57,573 nt of DNA from Porphyromonadaceae bacterium UBA3318 (GTDB lineage: Bacteria; Bacteroidota; Bacteroidia; Bacteroidales; Muribaculaceae): the NCBI GenBank assembly GCA_002361235.1, contig DESI01000006.1:1-57573 (forward strand), given 5' to 3'. The translations under genes were made by a program, and so were the position numbers. The notes beneath the pieces were generated by a model that searched no databases, was not told the origin of the DNA, and saw only the letters and a program-made list of their open reading frames with translations. Position 1 is the first letter of the stretch. Each line of letters starts with the position of its first letter. This document shows positions 41,655 to 49,960 of the stretch, in pieces.

Positions 41655-44459
41655 ATGATCAGAAAGATTGCGAGTCTGGCCATGCTGGGAATGACCTGTG
41701 TCATGGCTTACGGACAGAATCCGGCGATTCCGTTGAATCCGGAAGTAAGACACGGCAAGCTGGACAACGGCCTGACGTACTACCTCCTGCACAACGAGGA
41801 GCCGAAAGAGCGCGCCAACTTCTACATCGCCCAGAAGGTAGGATCGACGCTCGAGAACGAGAATCAGCTTGGTCTGGCCCACTTCCTGGAGCACATGGCC
41901 TTCAACGGCACCAAGCACTATCCCGGCAAGAACATGCTGAACTATCTGCAGTCGAAGGGTATCCGTTTCGGCGCGGACATCAATGCCTACACCGGCTTCG
42001 ACGAGACTGTGTACAACATCGACAACGTGCCCACCACCGACAAGGCTCTGATGGATTCCGTACTCCTCGTATTGAGCGACTGGAGCGGCAGCATCCTGCT
42101 TGAGGAGGACGAGATCAACTCAGAGCGCGGCGTGATCGAGGAGGAATGGCGCAGCCGCCGCGATGCCCAGAACCGTATGTTCGAGGCTATCCTCCCTGTA
42201 TTGTACAAGGAGTACCAGTATCAGCAGATGCCTATCGGCAAGATGGAGATAGTGCGCAACTTCCCGCCTCAGGCCATCCGCGACTACTATCACAAATGGT
42301 ACCGTCCGGACCAGCAGGGTATCGTGATTGTCGGTGACTTCGACGTCAACGAGATGGAGCAGAAGGTGAAGGACCTGTTCAGCAAGATCCCGATGCCCGA
42401 GAATGCCGCTCCCCGCGTATATCCCACGGTCAGCGACAACGAGAAGCCCATCTTCGCATACTTCACCGATAAGGAAATGCCTTACAAGATGATCAGCGTG
42501 TCGTTCAAGAGCGACAAGATTCCTTTCGAGGAACGCAACACTGTCATGGCATATATGCAGGAGAGGGTGGTACAGGCCCTGATCGAGATGATGATCAACA
42601 ACCGTCTGCAGGAGCATTCCAAGGATCCCAACTGCAAGTACTCGTATGCCGGCGTCAGCTTCGGAGACTTCTATGTATCGACCACCAAGGATGCCTTCGA
42701 CATCACCATCATAGCCAAGGACGGCATCAAGGATGCTTACGACGACGCCCTGGCCATCGTGGCACGTGCCTGCAAGACCGGATTCATGGAATCAGAGCTT
42801 GTCCGCGCCCGCGACGAACTCCTCTCCACCTACGAGAAGGCCTACAACGAGCGTAAGTCCACCAAGACTTCGACTCTGGCACGCCGCCTGATCCGCACGT
42901 TCATAGACAATACTGCCAATCCCGGTGCCGAACAGGAGTACACGCTGATGAAACAGGTTCTTCCGGTGATACCCGTTCAGGAACTTAACATGATGGCTAC
43001 CCAGATACTGACACCCGACAATCAGGTGATAGTCGTTTCGCAGCCTGAGCGCGAGGGTATGGAAATGGTGTCCGAGGAGGTGATGACAGCCGACCTCAAC
43101 AAGATCATCAACGCCGAGTACACGGCATACGTAGACGAGGAACTTCCGTCCACACTGGTGGCCAACGCCCCGAAGGCCGGCAAGATCAAGAGCGAGAAGG
43201 CAGGCCAGTTCGGAACAACCGAGTTCACGCTGAGCAACGGCGCGAAGGTCGTGATCAAGCCCACCGACTTCAAGGCAGACGAAATCCTGTTCACCGCTTT
43301 CCGCAAGGGCGGACGCGACATCTACAACAAGAACCAGGCTGCAAATGTGATGTGCATGTCGGACGCTGTGGACGCTTCCAAATTCGGCGAATACAAGGCA
43401 TCGACCGTATCGAAATATCTGGCAGGCAAGAAAGTGGAACTGAGCTATAGCGTAGGCAACGCCGTGACGTCGCTCAAAGGACAGTCCACTGTCAAGGATC
43501 TGCCCGTATTCATGGAGGTGCTGTACGAGACCATGACCGACCTTCAGCCGGACACCGCGGCTTATCGCGCCAACATAGAGCAGACCATCGGCTTCCTCCG
43601 CGAGCAGGAAAAGAGTCCGCAGTTCGTGTTCAGCAGCCGTCTTGACCAGGCTCAGAACTGCCACGACGACCTCTATTACAACGTGCCCTCCGTCAGCATG
43701 CTGGAGAAGGCCGACTATACCGAGATGCTCAAGATGGCCAAGCAGAGCATGGCTAACGCCGCCGACTTTACCTTCCTGTTTGTCGGCAACGTCGATGCTG
43801 CCACTCTGAAGCCCCTGCTTGAGAAATACATCGCCTCGCTTCCCTCCAAGGGCAAGGCTTCGCAGGTAAAGGCTATCTCGCCCCGTCCTTACGTCAAGGG
43901 CGACGTCAAGGACCACTTCGACATCCCGATGGCCACTCCGTCTTCGCAGGTGTTCGTGGTAAGCAACGGTACCGATATTCCTTACTCAATAGCCAACAGC
44001 TGCTTGATTTCGGCAGTGGGCGACATCATGGATATAATCTATACCGAGACTCTGCGTGAGGAAGAGGGTGGCACATACAGCCCCCAGGGATTCGGCGGCT
44101 TCAACCAGTACACCAACCACTGGCAGCTCGGCTACTGGTTCCAGACCAATTCCGACGTGCAGCAGAAACTGATGGACCGAGCCAACACCGAGCTTGCAAA
44201 CCTGCTGAAGAACGGCGCAAAAGCCGAGCACTTCAACAAGGTACGCGAGGCTATGGCAAAGCAGTATGAGATCAACGTACGCACCAACAACTACTGGAAC
44301 AATAATCTGACAGACTGGTTGCTGGGCTTCGACAATATCTCCGGTCACAAGGCCGCCATCGACGGCATGACCGTAGAGGGCCTGAACAAGTTCATGAAGC
44401 AGCTTGACCCCTCCAAGAACCGTCTTGACTTCGTCATGACAGGTGTAGCCGAGAAGTAA
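41655..44459 (+). CDS. Secreted M16 family zinc metallopeptidase
   Basis: The 934-residue protein has a short signal peptide (MIRKIASLAMLGMTCVMAYG) and two M16 halves. The first half has the inverted zinc site His76-Phe-Leu-Glu79-His80 (GLAHFLEHMAFNG) with the downstream Glu in INSERGVIEEEW. The second half (from about 500) has the fold without the metal motif, as in pitrilysin and related single-chain enzymes. The closing RxY-type segment is found near FGGFNQYTNHWQLGYW. These enzymes enclose and degrade short peptides. In Bacteroidetes they are periplasmic or outer-membrane-associated; location beyond the signal peptide is inferred. Confidence 0.95.
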   Translation: MIRKIASLAMLGMTCVMAYGQNPAIPLNPEVRHGKLDNGLTYYLLHNEEPKERANFYIAQKVGSTLENENQLGLAHFLEHMAFNGTKHYPGKNMLNYLQSKGIRFGADINAYTGFDETVYNIDNVPTTDKALMDSVLLVLSDWSGSILLEEDEINSERGVIEEEWRSRRDAQNRMFEAILPVLYKEYQYQQMPIGKMEIVRNFPPQAIRDYYHKWYRPDQQGIVIVGDFDVNEMEQKVKDLFSKIPMPENAAPRVYPTVSDNEKPIFAYFTDKEMPYKMISVSFKSDKIPFEERNTVMAYMQERVVQALIEMMINNRLQEHSKDPNCKYSYAGVSFGDFYVSTTKDAFDITIIAKDGIKDAYDDALAIVARACKTGFMESELVRARDELLSTYEKAYNERKSTKTSTLARRLIRTFIDNTANPGAEQEYTLMKQVLPVIPVQELNMMATQILTPDNQVIVVSQPEREGMEMVSEEVMTADLNKIINAEYTAYVDEELPSTLVANAPKAGKIKSEKAGQFGTTEFTLSNGAKVVIKPTDFKADEILFTAFRKGGRDIYNKNQAANVMCMSDAVDASKFGEYKASTVSKYLAGKKVELSYSVGNAVTSLKGQSTVKDLPVFMEVLYETMTDLQPDTAAYRANIEQTIGFLREQEKSPQFVFSSRLDQAQNCHDDLYYNVPSVSMLEKADYTEMLKMAKQSMANAADFTFLFVGNVDAATLKPLLEKYIASLPSKGKASQVKAISPRPYVKGDVKDHFDIPMATPSSQVFVVSNGTDIPYSIANSCLISAVGDIMDIIYTETLREEEGGTYSPQGFGGFNQYTNHWQLGYWFQTNSDVQQKLMDRANTELANLLKNGAKAEHFNKVREAMAKQYEINVRTNNYWNNNLTDWLLGFDNISGHKAAIDGMTVEGLNKFMKQLDPSKNRLDFVMTGVAEK

Positions 44460-44482
44460 TCGGAAACACACAGACACAATAT

Positions 44483-44513
44483 AAGGCCCCGGGTCACTGC
44501 GACCCGGGGCCTT
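44483..44513 (+). terminator. Strong terminator after the M16 peptidase gene
   Basis: AAGGCCCCGGGTC (44483-44495), loop ACTGC and GACCCGGGGCCTT (44501-44513) form a perfect 13-bp stem followed by TTG. The gene from the left ends at 44459 and serA ends from the right at 44574, so the hairpin could serve both strands. Confidence 0.9.
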
Positions 44514-44526
44514 TGTTATTGGGTTA

Positions 44527-44574
44527 AATCAGGATTAATCGGGATTAATCGGGATAAATCAGGATTATCAGGAT
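44527..44574. repeat. 10-bp tandem repeat (AATC(A/G)GGATT), nearly five copies
   Basis: Units AATCAGGATT, AATCGGGATT, AATCGGGATA, AATCAGGATT and a shortened ATCAGGATT follow each other directly from 44527. The array ends on the first base of the serA stop codon (44574-44576). Confidence 0.8.
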
Positions 44575-45491
44575 TATTTATTCACTCTGTATTTGTCCCA
44601 TCCGTCGGTGAGGTAGGCCACGGCCTGCTCGGCGGCGGCTACGCCGGCGTTGAAGTTGGCTTCGGCTGTCTGAGCGCCCATCTTCTTGGGCGTGAAGAAC
44701 ACGCGTGCGGCGAATTTCTTCTCGAACTCCTCGGCGGTGTCGGGTTTGATGTCGCTGACATAGCGCAGGTCGGGACGCTCGTCCAGAGCCTTCATCAGAC
44801 CTTCCTCGTCTATCACCTCCTTGCGGGCGGTGTTGATGAGCACGCCATTCTTCGGCATCTTCATCACCAGGTCGTAGCCGATGCTCTTGCGCGTCTCGGC
44901 AGTGGCCGGGATGTGTAAGGACACGAACTGATTTTCAGAAAAGAGTTCGTCGGCCGAATGCAGCGGCTTGACGCCTTCGCCTTCCATCATCACGTCAGGC
45001 ACGAACTTGTCGAGCGCCGATACATACATGCCGAATCCCTTGGCTATGCGTGCCACGTTGCGGCCTACCTGACCGAAAGCATAGAGACCGAGGCTCTTGT
45101 CCTTCAGCTCTGTTCCCGACTTGCCGTTATACTGGTTGCGGCACATCATTATGATCATTCCGAACACCAGCTCGGCCACTGCGTTGGAGTTCTGGCCGGG
45201 AGTGTTCATCACGCAGATGTCATGCTTGGTGGCGGCCTCAAGGTCGATGTTGTCGTAGCCGGCACCGGCACGAACTATCACCTTGAGCTGCGGAGCTGCG
45301 TCCATGATGTCGTTATCTATCTTGTCGCTGCGGACAATCAGTCCGTCGGCGTTGCTGATGGCTTCCAGCAGGTCGGCGCGTGTGCCGCCTTCAACCACTT
45401 CCAGCTCGTTGCCCGAGGCGTTGATGCTGTCCTCTATGGCTTTGACAGCAGCCGGGGCAAACGGCTTTTCGGTAAATACAAGTATTTTCAT
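44574..45491 (-). CDS. serA: D-3-phosphoglycerate dehydrogenase, short form
   Basis: The 305-residue NAD-dependent 2-hydroxyacid dehydrogenase catalyses the first step of serine synthesis. Signature blocks are DGLIVRSDKIDNDIMDAAPQ, VRAGAGYDNIDLEAAT, the nucleotide loop LYAFGQVGRNVARIAKGFGM and INTARKEVIDEEGLMKAL. It lacks the C-terminal ACT domain that gives serine feedback in longer enzymes. Its position 12 bases after serC, on the same strand, supports the serine assignment over other hydroxyacid dehydrogenases. The promoter is upstream of serC. Confidence 0.93.
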   Translation of the reverse strand: MKILVFTEKPFAPAAVKAIEDSINASGNELEVVEGGTRADLLEAISNADGLIVRSDKIDNDIMDAAPQLKVIVRAGAGYDNIDLEAATKHDICVMNTPGQNSNAVAELVFGMIIMMCRNQYNGKSGTELKDKSLGLYAFGQVGRNVARIAKGFGMYVSALDKFVPDVMMEGEGVKPLHSADELFSENQFVSLHIPATAETRKSIGYDLVMKMPKNGVLINTARKEVIDEEGLMKALDERPDLRYVSDIKPDTAEEFEKKFAARVFFTPKKMGAQTAEANFNAGVAAAEQAVAYLTDGWDKYRVNK

Positions 45492-45503
45492 AGTATAGCT
45501 GTA

Positions 45504-46571
45504 TTAATGTTTGGCTTCGAATTCCTTCATTACTGCTACCAATGCCTCGACGCTATCCTTGGGAAGCGCGTTATAGAGCGATGCGCGGAATCCGCCTACC
45601 GAACGGTGTCCCTTGATTCCGACCATTCCCTTGCTTGTTGCGAAGTCGAGGAAGTCCTTTTCCAGCTCGGCGTAGTCAGGCTTCATCACGAAGCAAACGT
45701 TCATGATGGAGCGGTCCTCTTCGGCCACAGTGCCAGTGAAGAGCTTGTTTCGGTCTATCTCGTCATAGAGTATGGTTGCCTTCTCCACATCGCGGCGTTC
45801 CATCTCGGCCACACCTCCCTGCTCCTTATAGTAACGCAGCGTCATCAGCGCAGAGTAGATAGGCAGTACCGGGGGAGTGTTGAACATGGAGCCCTTCTTG
45901 ACGTGCGTGCGGTAATCGAGCATCGTGGGGATGGGACGGCTCACGTGGCCTAAGGCCGATTCCTTGACAATGACGATGGTAACGCCGGCGGGAGCCAGGT
46001 TCTTCTGTGCGCCTGCGTATATCACCTCATACTTGGTGGGATCGAACACGCGCGAGAAGATGTCGGACGACATGTCGCACACCATGGGTACCGGGCTGTC
46101 GGGATCCTTGCGGAGTTCCGTGCCGTAGATGGTGTTGTTGCTGGTGTAGTGGAAATAGTCGGCGTCTGTGGGTATTACGAAGTTCTTGGGTATATAGTTG
46201 AACTTGGTGTCCTCGCTGCTGGCCACTACGTCGACCTCGCCGAACAGTTTAGCCTCCTTGATGGCGTTGGACGCCCATGTGCCGGTGTTCAGGTATGCGG
46301 CCTTCTTCTCCAGCAGGTTGAAGGGCACCATGCAGAACTGCATGCTCGCGCCGCCGCCTAAGAACAGCACGTGGTAACCTTCCGGAAGCTGAAGAAGCTC
46401 CTTGGTCAGGGCCACGGCCTCGTCTACCACGGCCTGGAATTCCTTGCTGCGATGCGACACTTCCAGCACCGACAGACCCGTGTCTGCAAAATTAATCACT
46501 GCATCCGCTGTCTTCTGGATGGTATAGGGCGTCAGTATGCTCGGCCCTGCATAAAAATTGTGCTTTTTCAT
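45504..46571 (-). CDS. serC: Phosphoserine aminotransferase
   Basis: The 355-residue PLP enzyme converts 3-phosphohydroxypyruvate to phosphoserine. It begins MKKHNFYAGPSILTPYTIQK, has the phosphate-binding FLGGGASMQFCMVPFNLL block, the PLP lysine in IYAGAQKNLAPAGVTIV and the late GHRSVGGFRASLYNALP segment. All are typical of SerC. Together with the downstream serA it makes the core of the serine pathway; the phosphatase SerB is not in the window. Confidence 0.96.
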   Translation of the reverse strand: MKKHNFYAGPSILTPYTIQKTADAVINFADTGLSVLEVSHRSKEFQAVVDEAVALTKELLQLPEGYHVLFLGGGASMQFCMVPFNLLEKKAAYLNTGTWASNAIKEAKLFGEVDVVASSEDTKFNYIPKNFVIPTDADYFHYTSNNTIYGTELRKDPDSPVPMVCDMSSDIFSRVFDPTKYEVIYAGAQKNLAPAGVTIVIVKESALGHVSRPIPTMLDYRTHVKKGSMFNTPPVLPIYSALMTLRYYKEQGGVAEMERRDVEKATILYDEIDRNKLFTGTVAEEDRSIMNVCFVMKPDYAELEKDFLDFATSKGMVGIKGHRSVGGFRASLYNALPKDSVEALVAVMKEFEAKH

Positions 46572-46691
46572 GCTTTCCTGTTTTGGGTTAATTAAGATTT
46601 CCCCACTGAGTTTTTCATGGGTTTGACATTAAAGCATTGATTCAAAATCGAAGCCGCTTGATGCATTTATTTCGCAACCCCGATTCCATTG

Positions 46692-46722
46692 CAAATATAG
46701 TCCAAATTCTTCATTCCTCAAA
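46692..46722 (-). promoter_or_regulatory. Promoter of the serC-serA operon
   Basis: On the minus strand TTTG (46722-46719), 19 bases and TATATTTG (46699-46692) form a complete promoter. The transcript leader before serC is about 115 bases; nothing structured was recognised in it. Confidence 0.65.
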
Positions 46723-46768
46723 ATTAAAAGCAACCGACTGCGAAAATAGATGTATATAGCATAAAAAA

Positions 46769-46791
46769 GAGGCACCGGGTTGCGGTGCCTC
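46769..46791 (-). terminator. Terminator of the secreted M13 peptidase gene
   Basis: GAGGCACCG (46769-46777) and CGGTGCCTC (46783-46791) form a perfect 9-bp stem with a 5-base loop. On the minus strand it is followed by a run of six T, the form of an intrinsic terminator, 26 bases after the stop of the gene at 46818. Confidence 0.85.
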
Positions 46792-46817
46792 CATAGATAT
46801 GGGTATGTAATGTAGGA

Positions 46818-48857
46818 TTACCAGATGGTGATGCGTTCGGATTCGGGGCGGAACATCTTGTCGCCGGCCTTGATGCCGAAAGCCTTGAAGAAGGGGTCGA
46901 TATTGCGCAGCGATACGTTGACGCGGTTCACGCCCAGCGAGTGGGGATCGGTCATGGTGAGACGGCGAATTTCCTCGTCGCGGATATTGTTGGCCCAGAG
47001 GTTGGCGTAGTTCATATAGAATACCTGCGTGGGATCCAGACCGTCGATCTTGGCCTCCTCGGAGGTGATGTCCACGCCTTTCTTCTTCTGGGAGTCGAGC
47101 CATGCGGTGTATGCCACGCGCAGACCGCCGTGGTCGGCGATGTTCTCGCCCAGTGTGTATGCGCCGTTAGCCTTCAGGTCGGGGAAGATCTCAATCTCGT
47201 TGAACTGGTCGGCCAGTCCCTGCGTCAGCTTCTGGAACTTCTCGGCGTCCTCGGGAGTCCACCAGTTCACCATGTTGCCCTTGGCATCGAAGTTGCAGCC
47301 CTGGTCGTCGAATCCGTGAGTCATCTCGTGGCCGATCACCACGCCGATACCGCCGTAGTTCTCGGCATCGCTGGCTTCGGGATCGAAGAAGGGTGCCTGC
47401 AGGATGCCGGCGGGGAATACGATCTCGTTGGCCAGCGGGCTATAATATGCGTTGATGGTCTGAGGAGTCATGCCCCATTCGGACTTGTCGACGGGTTTAC
47501 CCCATTTCTCCAGATAACGGTCCTGTGCCCACATCGAGGCATTGTGCATGTTCTCGTAGTAGGAGAGGGCCGGATCAATCTCAAGCAGAGAGTAGTCTTT
47601 CCATTTGTCGGGATAACCGATCTTGACGGTGAAGGCGTTCAATTTCTTCATGGCCTGCACCTTGGTGTCGTCGCTCATCCACTGCAGGTTGATGATATGC
47701 TTGCCAAGAGCATTGCGCAGGTTCTCAACCAGCTGCAGCATGTATTCCTTGGAACTTTCGGGGAAATACTTCTCGACATAGAGCTGGCCGATGCCTTCGC
47801 CCATCACGCCCTCGACGGCGCCCAGGGCCTTCTTCCAGCGGGGACGCTGCTGCTGAACGCCCGACATCACCTTGTTGAACTCGAAGCTTGCGTTGGCAAA
47901 GTCATCGCTCAGGTAAGGAGCGGCACCGCTGACATACTCCCACAGGTAGTAGTCTTTCTTCTCGCGGTCGCTCAGTGTCTTTATCAGGTTATCGGCCTGC
48001 TTAACGGTGTTGATCTCGGTAACGATCACCGTCTCCGGCGCGTCGATGTTCATTGTCTCCTTGAACCAGCGGTTCCATGGAATATTGGGGTACAGCTCCT
48101 GAAGCTGGGCCATAGTGCGGATATTGTACATGGCCGGGATGTTGCGGCTCTGCTCGCGTGTCCATGTGGAGTCGGCCAGCAGGGTCTCGATCTTGATGAC
48201 GTTCTTGGCGATGCGCTTGGCATCCTTGGCGCTGTAGCCGGCCAGCTTCATGTCGGTCTGGATCAGCTTGTCGTAAGCGTTCAGGATGTCCTTGTGCTTC
48301 TTGTCCTTCAGCAGGTAATAGTCGCGGTCGCCCAGACCGAGACCGGTGGAGCCGACGTACATGGCGTAGATGTTGCTGTTGCCGAGATCCTCCTGCGGAG
48401 CGGCGTTGAAGAAGGGCGAGCCGTAGTTGCGGTGAATCCAGATCAGCAGATTCTCCATATCCTCGGGCTTGGTGTTCTCGATCTTGGCCAGGTCGGCCTT
48501 GATGGGAGCTGCGCCCTCGCGGTTGCGGCGCACGGAGTCCATGGCCAGCTCATAGATGTTGGCGATCTTGTAGGCGTTGGTGCCCTTTGCGGGGTTGGTG
48601 GCTGCCAGACCCATCACCAGACGCTGCACGCGGTTGTTGCTCGAGTCGTTCAGGATGTTGAACTGTCCGTAGCGGCTGTACTCGGGGCTGAGGGGGTGGT
48701 CCTTCATCCACTTGGAGTTCACGTGGCCGTAGAAATCCTCCTTAGGCGAGATGTTGGGGTCGAGGCCTTTGCCGTCGAGACTTTTCAGATGCTCCTGTGC
48801 CATGCCGGGGACGGCAGCGGCTGCAAGTGCAAGTGCCAATAATGCTTTGGTTCTCAT
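46818..48857 (-). CDS. pepO: Secreted M13 (neprilysin/PepO-like) zinc metallopeptidase
   Basis: The 679-residue protein has a signal peptide (MRTKALLALALAAAAVPGMA, cleavage about residue 20) and the M13 catalytic features: HEMTH at 510-514 in VIGHEMTHGFDDQG, ENIADHGGLR as third-ligand block and the terminal zinc-domain stretch DPHSLGVNRVNVSLRNIDPF. It is the exported paralogue of the leaderless M13 protein at 3184-5130, so the cell has one enzyme for the periplasm or envelope and one for the cytoplasm. It is a single gene with its own terminator. No strong promoter was recognised in the 70 bases upstream, which are occupied by repeat-like GC-rich sequence. Confidence 0.95.
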   Translation of the reverse strand: MRTKALLALALAAAAVPGMAQEHLKSLDGKGLDPNISPKEDFYGHVNSKWMKDHPLSPEYSRYGQFNILNDSSNNRVQRLVMGLAATNPAKGTNAYKIANIYELAMDSVRRNREGAAPIKADLAKIENTKPEDMENLLIWIHRNYGSPFFNAAPQEDLGNSNIYAMYVGSTGLGLGDRDYYLLKDKKHKDILNAYDKLIQTDMKLAGYSAKDAKRIAKNVIKIETLLADSTWTREQSRNIPAMYNIRTMAQLQELYPNIPWNRWFKETMNIDAPETVIVTEINTVKQADNLIKTLSDREKKDYYLWEYVSGAAPYLSDDFANASFEFNKVMSGVQQQRPRWKKALGAVEGVMGEGIGQLYVEKYFPESSKEYMLQLVENLRNALGKHIINLQWMSDDTKVQAMKKLNAFTVKIGYPDKWKDYSLLEIDPALSYYENMHNASMWAQDRYLEKWGKPVDKSEWGMTPQTINAYYSPLANEIVFPAGILQAPFFDPEASDAENYGGIGVVIGHEMTHGFDDQGCNFDAKGNMVNWWTPEDAEKFQKLTQGLADQFNEIEIFPDLKANGAYTLGENIADHGGLRVAYTAWLDSQKKKGVDITSEEAKIDGLDPTQVFYMNYANLWANNIRDEEIRRLTMTDPHSLGVNRVNVSLRNIDPFFKAFGIKAGDKMFRPESERITIW

Positions 48858-48917
48858 AGTTATGTTGTTTGGTGTTGTGTTTGCTAATGGGGAGAGGGAG
48901 GTAGCGCCGGAGGCGCC

Positions 48918-48952
48918 GGGAGCGGGACTCCTTACGGAAACGGCTCCGCGAC
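48918..48952 (+). repeat. REP-like element at the end of the isochorismate synthase gene
   Basis: The 35-bp core starts GGGAGCGG and ends ACGGAAACGGCTCCGCGAC on the plus strand and agrees at 31 of 35 positions with the copy in ygiQ. Immediately to the left is a small hairpin, GCGCC-GGA-GGCGC (48905-48917). The copy in ygiQ has a hairpin of the same kind but different sequence at the same place. Confidence 0.75.
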
Positions 48953-49960
48953 GATATGGAGAGGGGGAAAGAGAGAGGTGAGGGTGGAGAGCTTGCGGTC
49001 TATTTCAGCCCATTCGGAGGCGGGGTTGGACTCGGGCATGATGCCGGCGCCGGCGTAAAGCACGGCGCGGTCAGGCGCGATATGGGCGCAGCGGAGGGTT
49101 ACGAAAAGGCTGAAACTGTCATAGCCATTCCACGGGCCGCAGTAACCGCCGAAAAAGGCGCGCGCGAAATGCTCCTGTTGCGCTATGGTCTCGGCGGCGA
49201 GTTCGCGCGGCATGCCGCACAGAGCGGGCGTAGGGGCCAGCGAGTCGATAAGCCGGAGTATGTCGAGAGTGTCAGAGGCCGGGGCATTGATGCGCGTCAT
49301 CAGATGCTCTACGGGGCCGGCAGTCTTGGTGACTGGCTTGTCTGCTAAGGGCGTGAGTCCGGAATTCGTGAAGCAGTCCATGATGTATTTCGTCACTACG
49401 TCATGCTCAAGGCGGTTCTTTGCGTCCCAGTCGTCGGTATCGTTGTCGCGGTGAGTGCCGGCCAGCGCCATGGTGTGCAGATTCGTGCCGTCATGTTTAA
49501 GCAACAGCTCGGGTGATGCCCCGATCCATGTGCCCGATTCAGGCGATGTGAAAAGATACACGAACGCGTCGGGATAATTCAGACACAGCGAGTCGAACAG
49601 CGAGTCTATGTCGGCGGGTGCGTCCTGAAGCAGACACCTTGCAGCCACAGCTTTCGTGAGCTTGCCTTCACGTTCCAGTGTCTTGATGGTCTCCACCTCG
49701 CCGGCCAATTGAACGGGTGTGGTGGATGCCTCGGGGAACGGTGCGCAGAGGCCATGACCGTTAAGGCGCAGTGCCTCACTGAAGGTGTCGGCGTCGCAAG
49801 CTTGCCCGGCCGGTATAAATATCATAGGAGAGTGGGGCAGAAAGGGGGCAATGACAAATCCGCGGCCTCGTGTTTGTTCCAGGCAATGGTCCGACATCCC
49901 GCCGCAACATTCAGTTGCACCGGGGAGCCTGTACTTGAACGCGTAAATGTGTTTTGTCAT
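48932..49960 (-). CDS. Isochorismate synthase / chorismate-binding enzyme
   Basis: The 342-residue protein belongs to the chorismate-utilising family (MenF/EntC/PchA). Family blocks are TWIGASPELLLKHDG, MALAGTHRDNDTDDWDAKNRLEHD, LMTRINAPASDTLDILRLID, LAPTPALCGMPRELA and the C-terminal FFGGYCGPWNG and AGAGIMPESNPASEWAEID. In Bacteroidales this enzyme normally feeds menaquinone synthesis, but menD and the other men genes are not adjacent. It starts on the last base of the rimO stop (TAATG), so it is coupled to rimO. The last six residues (VAEPFP) and the stop are supplied by the REP-like element at 48918-48952. Confidence 0.88.
   Translation of the reverse strand: MTKHIYAFKYRLPGATECCGGMSDHCLEQTRGRGFVIAPFLPHSPMIFIPAGQACDADTFSEALRLNGHGLCAPFPEASTTPVQLAGEVETIKTLEREGKLTKAVAARCLLQDAPADIDSLFDSLCLNYPDAFVYLFTSPESGTWIGASPELLLKHDGTNLHTMALAGTHRDNDTDDWDAKNRLEHDVVTKYIMDCFTNSGLTPLADKPVTKTAGPVEHLMTRINAPASDTLDILRLIDSLAPTPALCGMPRELAAETIAQQEHFARAFFGGYCGPWNGYDSFSLFVTLRCAHIAPDRAVLYAGAGIMPESNPASEWAEIDRKLSTLTSLFPPLHIVAEPFP

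Noticed and set aside
46941..48842. 633-codon open frame opposite the secreted M13 peptidase
   Set aside because: Same situation: the minus-strand frame has signal peptide, HEMTH and ENIAD motifs; the plus-strand translation has none.
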